DNA from: Mesorhizobium sp. B2-1-1
GTDB taxonomy: Bacteria; Pseudomonadota; Alphaproteobacteria; Rhizobiales; Rhizobiaceae
NCBI RefSeq assembly: GCF_006442975.2
Contig: NZ_CP083954.1
Location: forward strand, 3,231,501-3,295,500
Direction: 5' to 3'
DNA: 64,000 nucleotides
Shown here: positions 43,951-53,577 of the stretch, in pieces
Position numbering within the stretch: position 1 is the stretch's first letter
Layout of the letters: every line of letters starts with the position of its first letter
Notes under the pieces: generated by a model
The model's database searches: none
Told to the model about the DNA's origin: nothing
What the model saw: only the letters and a program-made list of their open reading frames with translations
Made by a program: the position numbers and the translations under genes

Positions 43951-45194
43951 TCGGCGGCCGGGCGCTCGCCGAAGGCGATGCCGGTGAAGGTCTGGTTGAG
44001 ATGCATCGACCGGTATTGTTCGCCATAGGTGCCGAAGCCGATGACGTTGTTGACCCGGTAGAGTTCGGAAATCTCGCGAAAGACCTGGCGGTTGCGCGCA
44101 TCCAGCCGGCGCAGGACACAGTCGAAGCCGATGATCATATCGATGCCGCCAAGCCTCGCCTCGACGTCGAGCAGAGCCGCGCGGGTCGATTCCACCATGT
44201 CCTTGGGTTGGGCGATCGACAGCACGACACCATCGTCGATGGCGCAGAAGAACGACAGCGAGCCGTCCGCATGCATCTTCTGGATGGAGCGGCAGTAATA
44301 TTCACCGCCTACCTTCACCACCACCGGATGCGAGGCGAAGCTCAGCGGTGTCAGCGTCTGCGCGACGATGCCGACCGAAGCGGCATATTCCTCGGCCGCA
44401 TTGGTGGCATTGAACTCGCGCACGATGCGGTGATCGGGATCGGAGGCGGTGACCACCAGCTTTTCGTCGGTGGGAACGAAATTGTCGGTCTTGAAGACAT
44501 GGAAAGGGATTTCCGTGGCGACCAGCACGATGATGGCGCTGTCGGAGGTGACCTTGCCGTTGGAGATCAGGCTCGTCGTCTCGAATTTCAGGTCGTCACC
44601 GGCGGAACCGCCGAGCAGTGGTATGTCATCGAGGCCCCAATGGATGGCCGAACTCACCGCTTCCTCGGCATAGGACAGTCCGTCGATGAAACAGAGCGCG
44701 AAGGTGTTCCCAGCCCGCTCGCCGCCGATGCGCCCATACAGCGTGCGCCGCAGATCCTCGACATCACCAGTGACCCTGTCCAAGCCCGATGACGACAGGT
44801 TGTCGACCGTGGTGCTGACCGCGGTAAACGACGCCGAAGGGAGCAGCATGGCGAGGATATGGCCCTCCTCGAGGCCCTGCGGCGTGATTTCGCCGGCGGT
44901 CGAGCAGCCGGCGTAGTGGAGCGCCGGCGCATGAGCCGCGATTGCGCGCGAAAGGGCGCCGGCCTCGACAAGGCGCTGGGAAAAGAATAACAGGGCGAAG
45001 CTGGCCTCGATGGCGGCCGCCTCCGCCGCCACCGCGCGTGCGAAGACGTCCGGGTCGGGCTCGTCCGTGGTCAGCGCCGACAAACCGCATGCGTAGCGCG
45101 TCCGTGAAACGGTCAGCGACGTTCTCCCGCATTTCCTCCGACGCTGCCTGTGCGCGGCTGTTGATATGCTTCTTGCGCCAACGTCGAAAGCCAT
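43947..45194 (-). CDS. FIST domain sensory protein
   Basis: A protein of up to 415 residues with FIST_N ([18 protein letters not shown] onward, including [21 protein letters not shown]) and FIST_C ([17 protein letters not shown] and [19 protein letters not shown]) domains. FIST domains are proposed to bind small ligands such as amino acids. The start is uncertain: I give the ATG at 45194, but the family core begins only near 45070 and the frame stays open to 45389, so a later non-ATG start is possible. It overlaps the kinase gene by 4 bases and is divergent from coxS. Confidence 0.85.
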   Translation of the reverse strand: MAFDVGARSISTAAHRQRRRKCGRTSLTVSRTRYACGLSALTTDEPDPDVFARAVAAEAAAIEASFALLFFSQRLVEAGALSRAIAAHAPALHYAGCSTAGEITPQGLEEGHILAMLLPSASFTAVSTTVDNLSSSGLDRVTGDVEDLRRTLYGRIGGERAGNTFALCFIDGLSYAEEAVSSAIHWGLDDIPLLGGSAGDDLKFETTSLISNGKVTSDSAIIVLVATEIPFHVFKTDNFVPTDEKLVVTASDPDHRIVREFNATNAAEEYAASVGIVAQTLTPLSFASHPVVVKVGGEYYCRSIQKMHADGSLSFFCAIDDGVVLSIAQPKDMVESTRAALLDVEARLGGIDMIIGFDCVLRRLDARNRQVFREISELYRVNNVIGFGTYGEQYRSMHLNQTFTGIAFGERPAAE

Positions 45195-45387
45195 TGTTGC
45201 CGCCAATCGGCATTTTGGCAATGGGGCGAGGGGAATGCGTGTTTCGCCCTGCCATGGCCGAAAGTACAATGATCCGGCTTTTGCGCCGCGCTGTTTTTTA
45301 CGGCTTGTGCGGTGTACGAATAACGCATGGCCGAAGCCAACACCGCGTCGGCAGCGTGATGACCAAGGTGATACCCAGGGAGGATTC

Positions 45388-45876
<489 letters not shown>

Positions 45877-45880
45877 GAAA

Positions 45881-45951
45881 AGTTGAGTAGTGAGTAGTCG
45901 GTACGAACCGGCGCCGATCTCCACCACTCACTACTTCCTACTCACTATTTC
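45881..45951 (+). repeat. Hairpin of GAGTAGT-type repeats between coxS and coxL
   Basis: Left arm AGTTGAGTAGTGAGTAGT starts 5 bases after the coxS stop; the right arm, around CACTCACTACTTCCTACTCACTATT, ends about 14 bases before the coxL start. The arms are built from a short GAGTAGT-like unit and pair imperfectly over some 16 bases. It fills nearly the whole gap and leaves the GGGAGG ribosome site of coxL free. Confidence 0.7.
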
Positions 45952-45965
45952 GGGAGGAATTTCTG

Positions 45966-48314
45966 ATGGGCATTGAAGGTGTTGGCGCTAGCGTGGCGCG
46001 CAAAGAAGACAAGCGGTTCATCACCGGCGCCGGTCGCTATGTCGACGACATGGTGGTGCCCGGCATGAAGCATGCGGCCTTCGTGCGCAGCCCGCACGCG
46101 CATGCCCAGATCGTGAAGATCGACGTCGACAAGGCTCAAGCCATGCCGGGCGTCATCGGCGTGCTGACCGGCAAGGAGCTGAAGGCCGATGGTATCGGCA
46201 ATCTCATCTGCGGCTGGATGATCCATTCCAAGGACGGCTCCCCGATGAAGATGGGAGCCTGGTCTCCGCTGGCGTTCGACAAGGTTCGCTATGTCGGCGA
46301 TGCAGTCGTCGTCGTGGTCGCCGACACCAAGGGGCAGGCGCGCGACGCCGCCGAAGCGGTCGAGATCACCTACAATGAACTCGAGGCGGTGGTGGATGCG
46401 ACGAAGGCGCTCGAAAAGGGCGCTCCGCAACTCCATCCGGAAGCCGAAAACAATCTGATCTTCGACTGGGAGATCGGCGACGCCAAGGCGACCGACGCGG
46501 CGATCAAGGCGGCTTCCCACGTCACCCGCATGAAAATCGTCAACAACCGGCTGGTGCCCAACGCCATGGAGCCGCGGGCAGCGCTGGGCCACTACGACAG
46601 GGCGGAAGACCACTATACCTGCTGGACGACCTCGCAAAACCCGCATGTCGCCCGGCTGGTGATGAGCGCCTTCTACAACATCGCGCCGGAAAACAAATTG
46701 CGCGTCATCGCGCCCGATGTCGGCGGCGGTTTCGGCTCCAAGATCTACATCTATCCAGAAGAAATCGTCTGCCTGTGGGCGTCCAAGAAAACCGGCGTGC
46801 CGGTGAAATGGGTGGCCGACCGCACCGAGAGCTTCCTCTCCGATGCGCATGGCCGCGATCATGTCTCGACAGTGGAAATGGCCTTCGACAAGAACAACAG
46901 GATCACCGGTCTCAAGGTCGACACGTTGGCCAATCTCGGCGCCTACATGTCGCTGTTCTCGTCCTGCGTGCCGACCTATCTCTACGCGACGCTGCTGTCG
47001 GGCCAGTACGATATCCCGGCGATCCACGCCAATGTCCGCACGGTCTACACCAACACAGCACCGGTCGATGCCTATAGGGGGGCAGGGCGGCCCGAAGCCA
47101 CCTATCTCATCGAGCGCACGATGGAGACCGCAGCGCGGGAACTCGGCGTCTCGCCGGCGGAGCTTCGGCGGACCAACTTCATCACCACGTTTCCGCACCA
47201 GACGCCGGTCATCATGAACTATGACGCCGGCGACTATGGCGCCTCGCTCGACGCGGCGATGGGGGCCGCCGACTATGCCGGCTTTGCCGGACGCAAGGCG
47301 GAGGCCGCCAGGAACGGCAAGCTGCGCGGCATCGGCATGAGCTGCTACATCGAAGCATGCGGCCTGGCGCCGTCGGCCGCGGTGGGCTCGCTCGGCGCCG
47401 GCGTCGGCCTTTGGGAATCGGCCGAGGTGCGCGTCAATGCCGCCGGCACCATCGAGGTGCTGACCGGCTCGCACAGCCATGGCCAGGGCCATGAGACGAC
47501 CTTCGCGCAACTGGTCAACGAACGGTTTGGGGTGCCGATCGACAGCGTCTCGATCGTCCATGGCGACACTGACAAGGTGCAGATGGGTATGGGTACCTAC
47601 GGCTCGCGCTCGGGCGCGGTCGGAATGTCGGCGATTGCCAAGGCGCTGGACAAGGTCGAGGCCAAGGCCAAGAAGATCGCGGCGCACCTGCTCGAGGCCG
47701 ACGAGGGCGACATCGTCATCGAGAACGGCACGCTGAAGGTCGCCGGCACCGACAAAAACGTGCCGTGGTTCCAGATGGCGCTGGCGGCCTATACCGCTCA
47801 TAATTTGCCCGGTGGCATGGAGCCGGGATTGAAGGAGACGGCGTTTTACGACCCGTCCAATTTCACCTTTCCGGCCGGCTGCTACATCTGCGAGGTCGAG
47901 ATCGATCCGGAGACCGGAACGACCGAGATTATCCAGTTCGTCGCGGCCGACGATTTCGGCAACATCATCAACCCGATGATCGTCGAGGGCCAGGTGCATG
48001 GCGGCATCGCGCAGGGCATCGGCCAGGCACTGCTCGAAGGCGCCCACTATGATGCCGACGGCCAGCTTCTGACAGCGAGCTACATGGACTATACCATGCC
48101 GCGTGCGGATGACCTGCCTTCGTTCAAGGTCTCGACCTCGAACACGCCGTGTCCGGGCAATCCGCTCGGCATCAAGGGCTGCGGCGAGGCCGGCGCTATC
48201 GGCTCGCCGCCGGCGGTGATCAACGCCATCACCGACGCCATAGGAATCTCTGACATCGCCATGCCGGCTTCGCCGTCTACGGTGTGGGCCGCGATCCGTG
48301 CGGCGAAGCATTGA
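45966..48314 (+). CDS. coxL: Molybdopterin large subunit, form II CoxL-like
   Basis: A 782-residue molybdenum-cofactor subunit of the xanthine-oxidase family. The active-site loop reads AYRGAGR at 369-375, which is the form II (BMS) signature; true high-affinity CO dehydrogenase (form I) has AYXCSFR. Molybdopterin-contacting blocks GGGFGSK and GSHSHGQGHETTFAQ and the C-terminal GxGE-type GIKGCGEAGAIG are present. Substrate may be CO with low activity, or another aldehyde or N-heterocycle. ATG at 45966 follows GGGAGG. No coxD, coxE or coxG maturation gene is visible nearby. Confidence 0.93.
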   Translation: MGIEGVGASVARKEDKRFITGAGRYVDDMVVPGMKHAAFVRSPHAHAQIVKIDVDKAQAMPGVIGVLTGKELKADGIGNLICGWMIHSKDGSPMKMGAWSPLAFDKVRYVGDAVVVVVADTKGQARDAAEAVEITYNELEAVVDATKALEKGAPQLHPEAENNLIFDWEIGDAKATDAAIKAASHVTRMKIVNNRLVPNAMEPRAALGHYDRAEDHYTCWTTSQNPHVARLVMSAFYNIAPENKLRVIAPDVGGGFGSKIYIYPEEIVCLWASKKTGVPVKWVADRTESFLSDAHGRDHVSTVEMAFDKNNRITGLKVDTLANLGAYMSLFSSCVPTYLYATLLSGQYDIPAIHANVRTVYTNTAPVDAYRGAGRPEATYLIERTMETAARELGVSPAELRRTNFITTFPHQTPVIMNYDAGDYGASLDAAMGAADYAGFAGRKAEAARNGKLRGIGMSCYIEACGLAPSAAVGSLGAGVGLWESAEVRVNAAGTIEVLTGSHSHGQGHETTFAQLVNERFGVPIDSVSIVHGDTDKVQMGMGTYGSRSGAVGMSAIAKALDKVEAKAKKIAAHLLEADEGDIVIENGTLKVAGTDKNVPWFQMALAAYTAHNLPGGMEPGLKETAFYDPSNFTFPAGCYICEVEIDPETGTTEIIQFVAADDFGNIINPMIVEGQVHGGIAQGIGQALLEGAHYDADGQLLTASYMDYTMPRADDLPSFKVSTSNTPCPGNPLGIKGCGEAGAIGSPPAVINAITDAIGISDIAMPASPSTVWAAIRAAKH

Positions 48315-48315
48315 A

Positions 48316-48408
48316 AAGCGAATAGCGAATAGGGAGTAGCGAGTAGGGGAAAAGCGTGATGCGAAGGGAAGGTCCTATTCGCTACTCGCTATTCCCTATT
48401 CGCTCTTT
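48316..48408 (+). repeat. Long hairpin of GAATAGC-type repeats between coxL and coxM
   Basis: The left arm (48316-48348) is GCGAATAG repeated with variation; the right arm (48373-48408) is its near-complement, giving a stem of about 30 pairs with few mismatches around a loop of roughly 25 bases. It begins directly after the coxL stop and ends 18 bases before coxM. The unit resembles that in the coxS-coxL gap but differs in sequence. Confidence 0.75.
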
Positions 48409-48426
48409 CCCAAAGGGAGAGAGACA

Positions 48427-49224
48427 ATGTACGCAGTCAATTACCACCGCGCCGCCTCAGTCGCCGATGCCGCGAAGCTCGTCACGGGCGGCGACGCCAA
48501 GTTGCTGTCGGGCGGCATGACCCTGATCCCGGCCATGAAGACGCGGCTGGCGGCCCCCTCCGATGTCGTCGACCTGTCGCGGATCAAGGAGTTGCAAGGG
48601 GTGACAGTGTCCGGCAGGACGGTCACGATCGGCGCCGCCACCACGCATTTCGATGTTGCCAGCGACGACAGGTTGAAACAGGCCTGCCCGGCGCTCGCGC
48701 ATCTGGCATCGCTGATCGGCGATCCGGCAGTGCGCTATAGGGGCACGATCGGCGGCTCGATCGCCAACAACGACCCTGCGGCCGATTATCCAGCGGCCAT
48801 GCTGGCGCTAAATGCCACCATCATTACCAACACGCGCCAGATCGCGGCCGACAAGTTCTTCACAGGCCTGTTCGAGACGGCGCTGGAGGACGGCGAAATC
48901 CTCACGGCCGTCACCTTCACCGCACCGGCAAAGGCAGCCTATAAAAAATTCCGCAATCCGGCCTCCCGCTACGCCATTGTCGGCGTGTTCGTGGCCAAGG
49001 GTGAGGACGGCGTCAGGGTGGCCGTGACCGGGGCCGGCGACGATGGCGTCTTCCGCTCGAAGGAGATCGAGGCCGCGCTCGCGAAGGACTTCGTGGCTTC
49101 GGCGCTCGACGGCGTCAAGGTGCCGGCGACCAAGCTGATGAGCGATATCCACGCTTCCGCCGACTACCGTGCCAATCTGGTCGCGGTCATGGCTAAGCGC
49201 GCGGTGGCCGCCGCCAACGCCTGA
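48427..49224 (+). CDS. coxM: FAD-binding medium subunit of the CoxL-like hydroxylase
   Basis: A 265-residue FAD subunit. Both FAD motifs are visible: AKLLSGGMTLIPAMK (31-45) and the RGTIGGSIANNDPAADYPA block (about 105-123). It passes electrons from the iron-sulfur subunit to the respiratory chain or another acceptor. GGGAGAGA lies just before the ATG. Last gene of the coxSLM unit; a 192-base gap without clear signals separates it from the acyltransferase. Confidence 0.93.
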   Translation: MYAVNYHRAASVADAAKLVTGGDAKLLSGGMTLIPAMKTRLAAPSDVVDLSRIKELQGVTVSGRTVTIGAATTHFDVASDDRLKQACPALAHLASLIGDPAVRYRGTIGGSIANNDPAADYPAAMLALNATIITNTRQIAADKFFTGLFETALEDGEILTAVTFTAPAKAAYKKFRNPASRYAIVGVFVAKGEDGVRVAVTGAGDDGVFRSKEIEAALAKDFVASALDGVKVPATKLMSDIHASADYRANLVAVMAKRAVAAANA

Positions 49225-49416
49225 TTCCTTCCTGCTCCTGTCAGGCAGGAGAGGGACTTCTCGCCCCTTTTCCGCAGATGGGCGCATTGTGGCAATCTCG
49301 CACTTGCACAAAGCGATATTGCACTGCACTATGCCGGCGATCAAACGCGAGCCGGGTTCGGAGTGTTCATCACGACCTGCGACCCTATTCGCATGTTTCA
49401 ATGCGAAGGGAGCGGC

Positions 49417-50439
49417 ATGACCGACATCTCCGCGACGCATGTTGTGCCGCCAAGATCCGTCGCCGACAGATCCGCCAGGACAAGACTGGCCTATCTCGAC
49501 GGCTGGCGCGGACTTTCGATCGCGCTGGTGCTCATTGGCCATTTCTTTCCCGTTGCAGGGATCAATCTCGGCGTACTGGGCGTCGAATTCTTCTTCGTGC
49601 TCAGCGGCCGGCTGATGGCCGAGATCCTGTTCGTCGAGCGCTACCCGCTGAAGAAATTCTTCAAGCGCCGCTTCTCCCGCATCTATCCCGCGCTGCTGGT
49701 GTTCGTGATCGTTTCGATGATTGCGCTGTCGGGCACGTTCGTCGCCTTCAAATGGAAGGCGGCGCTGACGGCGCTGACATTCACCTACAACTATGCCGGA
49801 ATTCTCGTGAACCGCGCCGGCGCGCTCGACCACATCTGGTCGCTCTGTGTCGAAGAGCATGCCTACATCATCCTGGCAGCGATCAGCGCACTTGTCGCAA
49901 GCCGTAGCCGCGTCATCCCGCTGCTCCTGGTGCTGGCGGTGCTGGCCATGGCAAACGGTGCGGTTTCGTACTGGTTCCTGCACATGGACTACGAGACCAC
50001 ATACTGGCGCACCGACGTGCATATGGCGTCGATCCTGCTGTCGGCCGCCATCTGCCTGCTGAAGACCGACGGCAAGCTGCCGGCCCTGTTGAAGGGCCCT
50101 TATGTGGCGGTGGCGGCGGCCATCGCGGCGGTGCTTCTGTTCATGGACCCGGTACCAACCCCGATCCACTATCTGGTCGCCGTGCCGCTCCTGGCGCTTG
50201 CCGTCAACGCTCTCGATTTCAGCACGAGATTGTTTTCTGGACTGCTGTCGTCCTGGCCTATGGCGACGCTGGGTCTATGGTCCTATTCGCTCTATCTGTG
50301 GCAGCAGCCATTCTACAAATTCGTCTATGAGCGAGGCAGCGACCCATGGCTGATGCTGGCTGGGGTCTTTGCCTGCGCGCTCTGCAGCTATTATGTCATC
50401 GAGCGGCCGTCGCGTGAGTGGCTGAACCGCAACTGGTGA
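49417..50439 (+). CDS. Acyltransferase 3 family membrane protein (OafA/YrhL-type)
   Basis: A 340-residue membrane acyltransferase with about ten helices. The family motifs are present: LDGWRGLSIALVLIGHFFP (first helix with the catalytic histidine), FFVLSGRLMAEIL with an RRFSRIYPAL arginine block, and DHIWSLCVEEHAYI. Such enzymes O-acetylate or acylate polysaccharides, Nod factors or lipid-linked sugars. I chose the ATG at 49417 (GAAGGGAG upstream), 18 codons into the open frame. No polysaccharide gene is adjacent, so the acceptor is unknown. Confidence 0.9.
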   Translation: MTDISATHVVPPRSVADRSARTRLAYLDGWRGLSIALVLIGHFFPVAGINLGVLGVEFFFVLSGRLMAEILFVERYPLKKFFKRRFSRIYPALLVFVIVSMIALSGTFVAFKWKAALTALTFTYNYAGILVNRAGALDHIWSLCVEEHAYIILAAISALVASRSRVIPLLLVLAVLAMANGAVSYWFLHMDYETTYWRTDVHMASILLSAAICLLKTDGKLPALLKGPYVAVAAAIAAVLLFMDPVPTPIHYLVAVPLLALAVNALDFSTRLFSGLLSSWPMATLGLWSYSLYLWQQPFYKFVYERGSDPWLMLAGVFACALCSYYVIERPSREWLNRNW

Positions 50440-50577
50440 GTGACGCCGCAGTGTCCCTCCCTTGCGTTGCCTAGCGGCCAAGGTCAGCCTCGCTCGATGC
50501 CGCCTGTCCGGCAGCTTGTTTGGTAAGTTCGTCCTAATATAGCCAGGGGTGACCTGGCGATCTGCTTGCCGGATAGC

Positions 50578-50597
50578 CCAATGTCCTTAGACATTGG
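50578..50597. promoter_or_regulatory. 20-base palindrome upstream of the OFA-type MFS gene
   Basis: A perfect inverted repeat of 8 bases, CCAATGTC and GACATTGG, separated by CTTA. It lies 82 bases before the MFS start in an AT-richer part of the 50440-50678 gap. Length and symmetry fit a dimeric repressor operator. No regulator gene is adjacent. Confidence 0.5.
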
Positions 50598-50678
50598 TAT
50601 TATGGCAGCTATTCCTTGTTGTCCCGCCCCGTGCTCCGCCTAGTTTATTCGAATCGGAGCATTGCATGGGAGGATGGA

Positions 50679-52058
50679 ATGGCAACGACCAGGGAAAACG
50701 CCGGCGGCTGGCTCGACCGCTCGCGCACGATCGCCGAGCCCGGTTTCAGCAGATGGATGGTGCCGCCGGCGGCGTTGTGCATTCATCTTTGCATCGGTCA
50801 GGCCTACGCGTTCAGCGTCTTTAACCTGCCGATGTCGAAACTGATCGGTATCACCGATTCGGCGCCCGACGACTGGAAGCTGACCGGACTCGGCTGGATT
50901 TTTTCGATCGCGATCCTGTTTCTTGGCCTCGCGGCAGCCTTCGGCGGCGGTTGGCTGGATCGCGTCGGCCCGCGCAAGGCGATGGTCGCGGCCGCCTGCT
51001 GTTTCGGCGGCGGTTTCATCGTGTCGGCGCTCGGCGTCACCTTGCATCAACTGTGGATCATCTATCTCGGCTACGGCGTCCTGGGCGGCATCGGCCTCGG
51101 GCTCGGTTACATCTCGCCGGTCAAGACGCTGATCACCTGGTTTCCCGACCGGCCGGGCATGGCGACCGGCATGGCGATCATGGGGTTTGGCGGCGGAGCC
51201 TTCATCGCTTCGCCGCTTTCGGTCTATCTGCTGAAGCTGTTTTCGACCCCGCAGCATATCGGTGTCGCCGAAACCTTCATCGTGCTGGGCATTGTCTACT
51301 TCATCTTCATGCTGATCGGCGCTGTCATCGTCAGGGTGCCGCCCGATGGCTGGCGTCCGGCCGGCTGGACGCCGCCGACGACACAAAACACGATGGTGAC
51401 AACCGCCAACGTCCATCTCGACGACGCGTTGAAGACACCGCAGTTCTGGCTGTTGTGGGGCGTGCTGTGCCTCAACGTGACGGCCGGCATCGGCGTCCTC
51501 GGCCAAGCCTCCGCCATGAGCCAGGAGATGTTCCCGGGACGCATCACGCCGGCCGCCGCCGCCGGCTTCGTCGGCCTGCTATCGATCTTCAACATGCTCG
51601 GCCGCTTCTTCTGGGCGTCGACCAGCGACTATATCGGCCGCAAGACGACCTACGCGGTCTTCTTCGTGCTGGGCGTGATCCTTTATGCGGTGGTGCCGTG
51701 GACGGGCCAGTCGGGCAACGTGTTCCTGTTCGTGCTGTTCTATGGCGTCATCTTGAGCATGTATGGCGGCGGCTTTTCCACCATTCCGGCCTATCTGCGC
51801 GATGTCTTCGGCGTGCGGTATGTCGGTGCCATCCATGGCCGCCTGCTGACGGCGTGGTCGGTGGCGGGCGTGCTGGGGCCGGTCCTGGTCAACTACATCA
51901 GGCAGTACCAGATCGATGCAGGAGTAGCGAAGGCCGATGCCTACACGGTCACCATGTACATTATGGCCGGCCTGCTCGTCGTCGGTTTCCTGCTCAACCT
52001 GATGATGCGGCCGGTGGATGCACGGTTCCACATGAAGGCCGAACCGGCTGCAGCGTAA
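50679..52058 (+). CDS. OFA-family MFS transporter (oxalate/formate antiporter-like)
   Basis: A 459-residue carrier with 12 membrane helices in the oxalate/formate antiporter group. WMVPPAALCIHLCIGQAYAFSVFNLP opens the first helix, motif A-like GGWLDRVGPRKAMVAA follows, and GYGVLGGIGLGLGYISPVKTLITWFPDRPGMATG is characteristic of the group. The second half repeats SDYIGRKTTY. It may carry oxalate, formate or another small carboxylate. GGGAGG precedes the ATG at 50679; the open frame extends back to 50616. It is followed 11 bases later by a small membrane-protein gene that is a known companion of this group. Confidence 0.9.
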   Translation: MATTRENAGGWLDRSRTIAEPGFSRWMVPPAALCIHLCIGQAYAFSVFNLPMSKLIGITDSAPDDWKLTGLGWIFSIAILFLGLAAAFGGGWLDRVGPRKAMVAAACCFGGGFIVSALGVTLHQLWIIYLGYGVLGGIGLGLGYISPVKTLITWFPDRPGMATGMAIMGFGGGAFIASPLSVYLLKLFSTPQHIGVAETFIVLGIVYFIFMLIGAVIVRVPPDGWRPAGWTPPTTQNTMVTTANVHLDDALKTPQFWLLWGVLCLNVTAGIGVLGQASAMSQEMFPGRITPAAAAGFVGLLSIFNMLGRFFWASTSDYIGRKTTYAVFFVLGVILYAVVPWTGQSGNVFLFVLFYGVILSMYGGGFSTIPAYLRDVFGVRYVGAIHGRLLTAWSVAGVLGPVLVNYIRQYQIDAGVAKADAYTVTMYIMAGLLVVGFLLNLMMRPVDARFHMKAEPAAA

Positions 52059-52069
52059 GGAGAGTGATC

Positions 52070-52186
52070 ATGGCGCAAGACAACAGCAATTCTGTCAAAT
52101 TGGTCCTTGCCTGGCTGCTGGTCGGCATCCCGCTGTTGTGGGGGTTCTGGACGACGCTGGTCAGTGCAGCGGCGTTGTTCCAGTAG
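52070..52186 (+). CDS. MFS transporter small subunit (38-residue membrane protein)
   Basis: A 38-residue single-helix protein. A short polar N-terminus (MAQDNSNSVK) leads into one membrane segment, roughly residues 9-33 (LVLAWLLVGIPLLWGFWTTL). AAGGAGAG lies upstream of the ATG at 52070, directly after the MFS stop. Small proteins of this kind are found next to OFA-type MFS genes and annotated as MFS transporter small subunit; function is not established. It is easily missed because it is shorter than usual gene-calling limits. Confidence 0.82.
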   Translation: MAQDNSNSVKLVLAWLLVGIPLLWGFWTTLVSAAALFQ

Positions 52187-52213
52187 CGGCAGAGACCTGG
52201 AAAGGAGCAGCGC

Positions 52214-52708
52214 TCAGGCGATGATCCGCCTGACGTAGTAGCGCACCGCCTTCTTGCCGCCGTGGATCACCGCGTCGCCGACCTCGGTGAAGCCGAGCGC
52301 GGCATGGAAGGCGTCCGAAGCCGGGTTGGGCGGGTCGGCATTGACCTCGCATGTGACCAGTGCGTGGCCGGCGCGCGTGGCGTGCTCGAACAGGTCCTGG
52401 TAGAGCAGGCGGGCATGGCCGCGGCCACGAGCTTGCGCGGCCACCACGACGCGATCGACATAGACGAAGCGCTCGTAGCGTTCGCGAAACCAGAGAAAAT
52501 TCGGACTGTCGTACCGGGCCCCCTGATCGAAGGTCATGATGAAGGCTTCGAGCGCGCCGATGCGGCGCGCATAGAACGCCTCGCCAAGCAGGAAGGACAG
52601 GCGCTCGGGCTCAAGCCAGGACAATTCGGCGGCATGCTCGTTGTTGAGCGCGAGTATGGCCGCTTCGTCGCTTTGCGAGACACGGCTGATCGGGGAGAGA
52701 GCGGTCAT
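52214..52708 (-). CDS. GNAT family N-acetyltransferase
   Basis: A 164-residue acetyltransferase. The acetyl-CoA loop is RGRGHARLLYQDLFEHA (R/Q-x-x-G-x-G/A pattern, about 95-111), followed by a VTCEVNADPPNPASDAFHAALGF block in which NPAS...F and GF match the conserved C-terminal part. N-terminal NNEHAAELSWL is characteristic of a GNAT subgroup often linked to cutC. Its ATG (52708) overlaps the cutC stop by 4 bases, so the two are translationally coupled. Substrate unknown. Confidence 0.88.
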   Translation of the reverse strand: MTALSPISRVSQSDEAAILALNNEHAAELSWLEPERLSFLLGEAFYARRIGALEAFIMTFDQGARYDSPNFLWFRERYERFVYVDRVVVAAQARGRGHARLLYQDLFEHATRAGHALVTCEVNADPPNPASDAFHAALGFTEVGDAVIHGGKKAVRYYVRRIIA

Positions 52709-53463
52709 GCCTTGGCCGCCGCGATCGTCGCTGCCACAAGCGGCGTATCGGTTAGCGTATTGCGATACTCGCGGTCGAGGTCGGAGCCGCCCATGCCGAC
52801 CTTGGGATTGCGGTAGCGCATGGCGCTGGGCACGTCCTTGAGGGCGGCGAAATGCATTTCGGACAGTCCAGTCCTTTGCCGCACCTCGGCAATGTTGCCG
52901 AGATCGAGCCCGCCGCAGCCGAGAATGACGATGCGGTCGCCCCCCTGTCGCACCAGGTCCGCCAACAGCGACAGGCCCTCCATCGCCGTGTCGCGTTGGC
53001 CGCTGGTCAGCACGCGGCCGACCTTGCAGCGGATCAGCGCTTCCAACGCCTCGGCCGGGTCGCGCGTCATGTCGAAAGCGCGGTGACACGTGACGTTAAG
53101 GCCGCCGGCGGCCTCCGTCAGTTCGCTCATGCGGCGCTCGTCGATGGTGCCTTCGGCGGTGAGGCAGCCGAACACCACGCCGGGCACGCCGAGGTCGCGC
53201 AGGGCGGCTACGTCGGCCAGCATCGAACGGTACTCGGTTTCGCTGTAGAGAAAATCGCCGCCACGCGGCCGCACCATGACATGGAACGGCACAATCGCCT
53301 GGTCGAGCGCGGCGCGCACGGTTCCCAAGCTCGGCGTGATGCCGCCTTCGACGAGGCTGGCGCACAGTTCGACCCTGTCGGCGCCGCCGGCCTGTGCGGC
53401 CAGAAGGCCATCAATGCCCTCGACACAGATTTCGATCAGCGGCGGGCGGGCTTCTTCAGTCAA
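52705..53463 (-). CDS. cutC: Copper homeostasis protein CutC
   Basis: A 252-residue TIM-barrel protein of the CutC family. Diagnostic blocks are LIEICVEGIDGLLAAQAGGADRVELC, EGGITPSLGTV, HVMVRPRGGDFLYS, FGCLTAEGTID and the CHRAFDMTRDP motif. A role in copper tolerance was proposed in enteric bacteria but the biochemical function is unclear. It is the first gene of a two-gene operon with the GNAT gene. The 199-base gap upstream is shared with the divergent SRPBCC gene. Confidence 0.93.
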   Translation of the reverse strand: MTEEARPPLIEICVEGIDGLLAAQAGGADRVELCASLVEGGITPSLGTVRAALDQAIVPFHVMVRPRGGDFLYSETEYRSMLADVAALRDLGVPGVVFGCLTAEGTIDERRMSELTEAAGGLNVTCHRAFDMTRDPAEALEALIRCKVGRVLTSGQRDTAMEGLSLLADLVRQGGDRIVILGCGGLDLGNIAEVRQRTGLSEMHFAALKDVPSAMRYRNPKVGMGGSDLDREYRNTLTDTPLVAATIAAAKA

Positions 53464-53577
53464 GGTGTGATCCTGTCCATGATGTTGTGAGAAGCCCGTA
53501 GCACCCGCGCGGCGGGCGCGAAAGCAGGAACGGCACGGCGCATTGGACCAGGGGGCATTTCCCTGCTTGACAGTCTT

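Noticed and set aside
45945..48311. 788-codon open frame antisense to coxL
   Set aside because: It is a complementary-frame artefact of high-GC coding DNA; coxL has full cofactor motifs and the antisense product is Arg/His/Asp-rich with no family motif.
45881..48408. CRISPR array reading of the repeats in the cox operon
   Set aside because: The units are short, adjacent and arranged as inverted arms, with no spacers of regular length and no cas genes.
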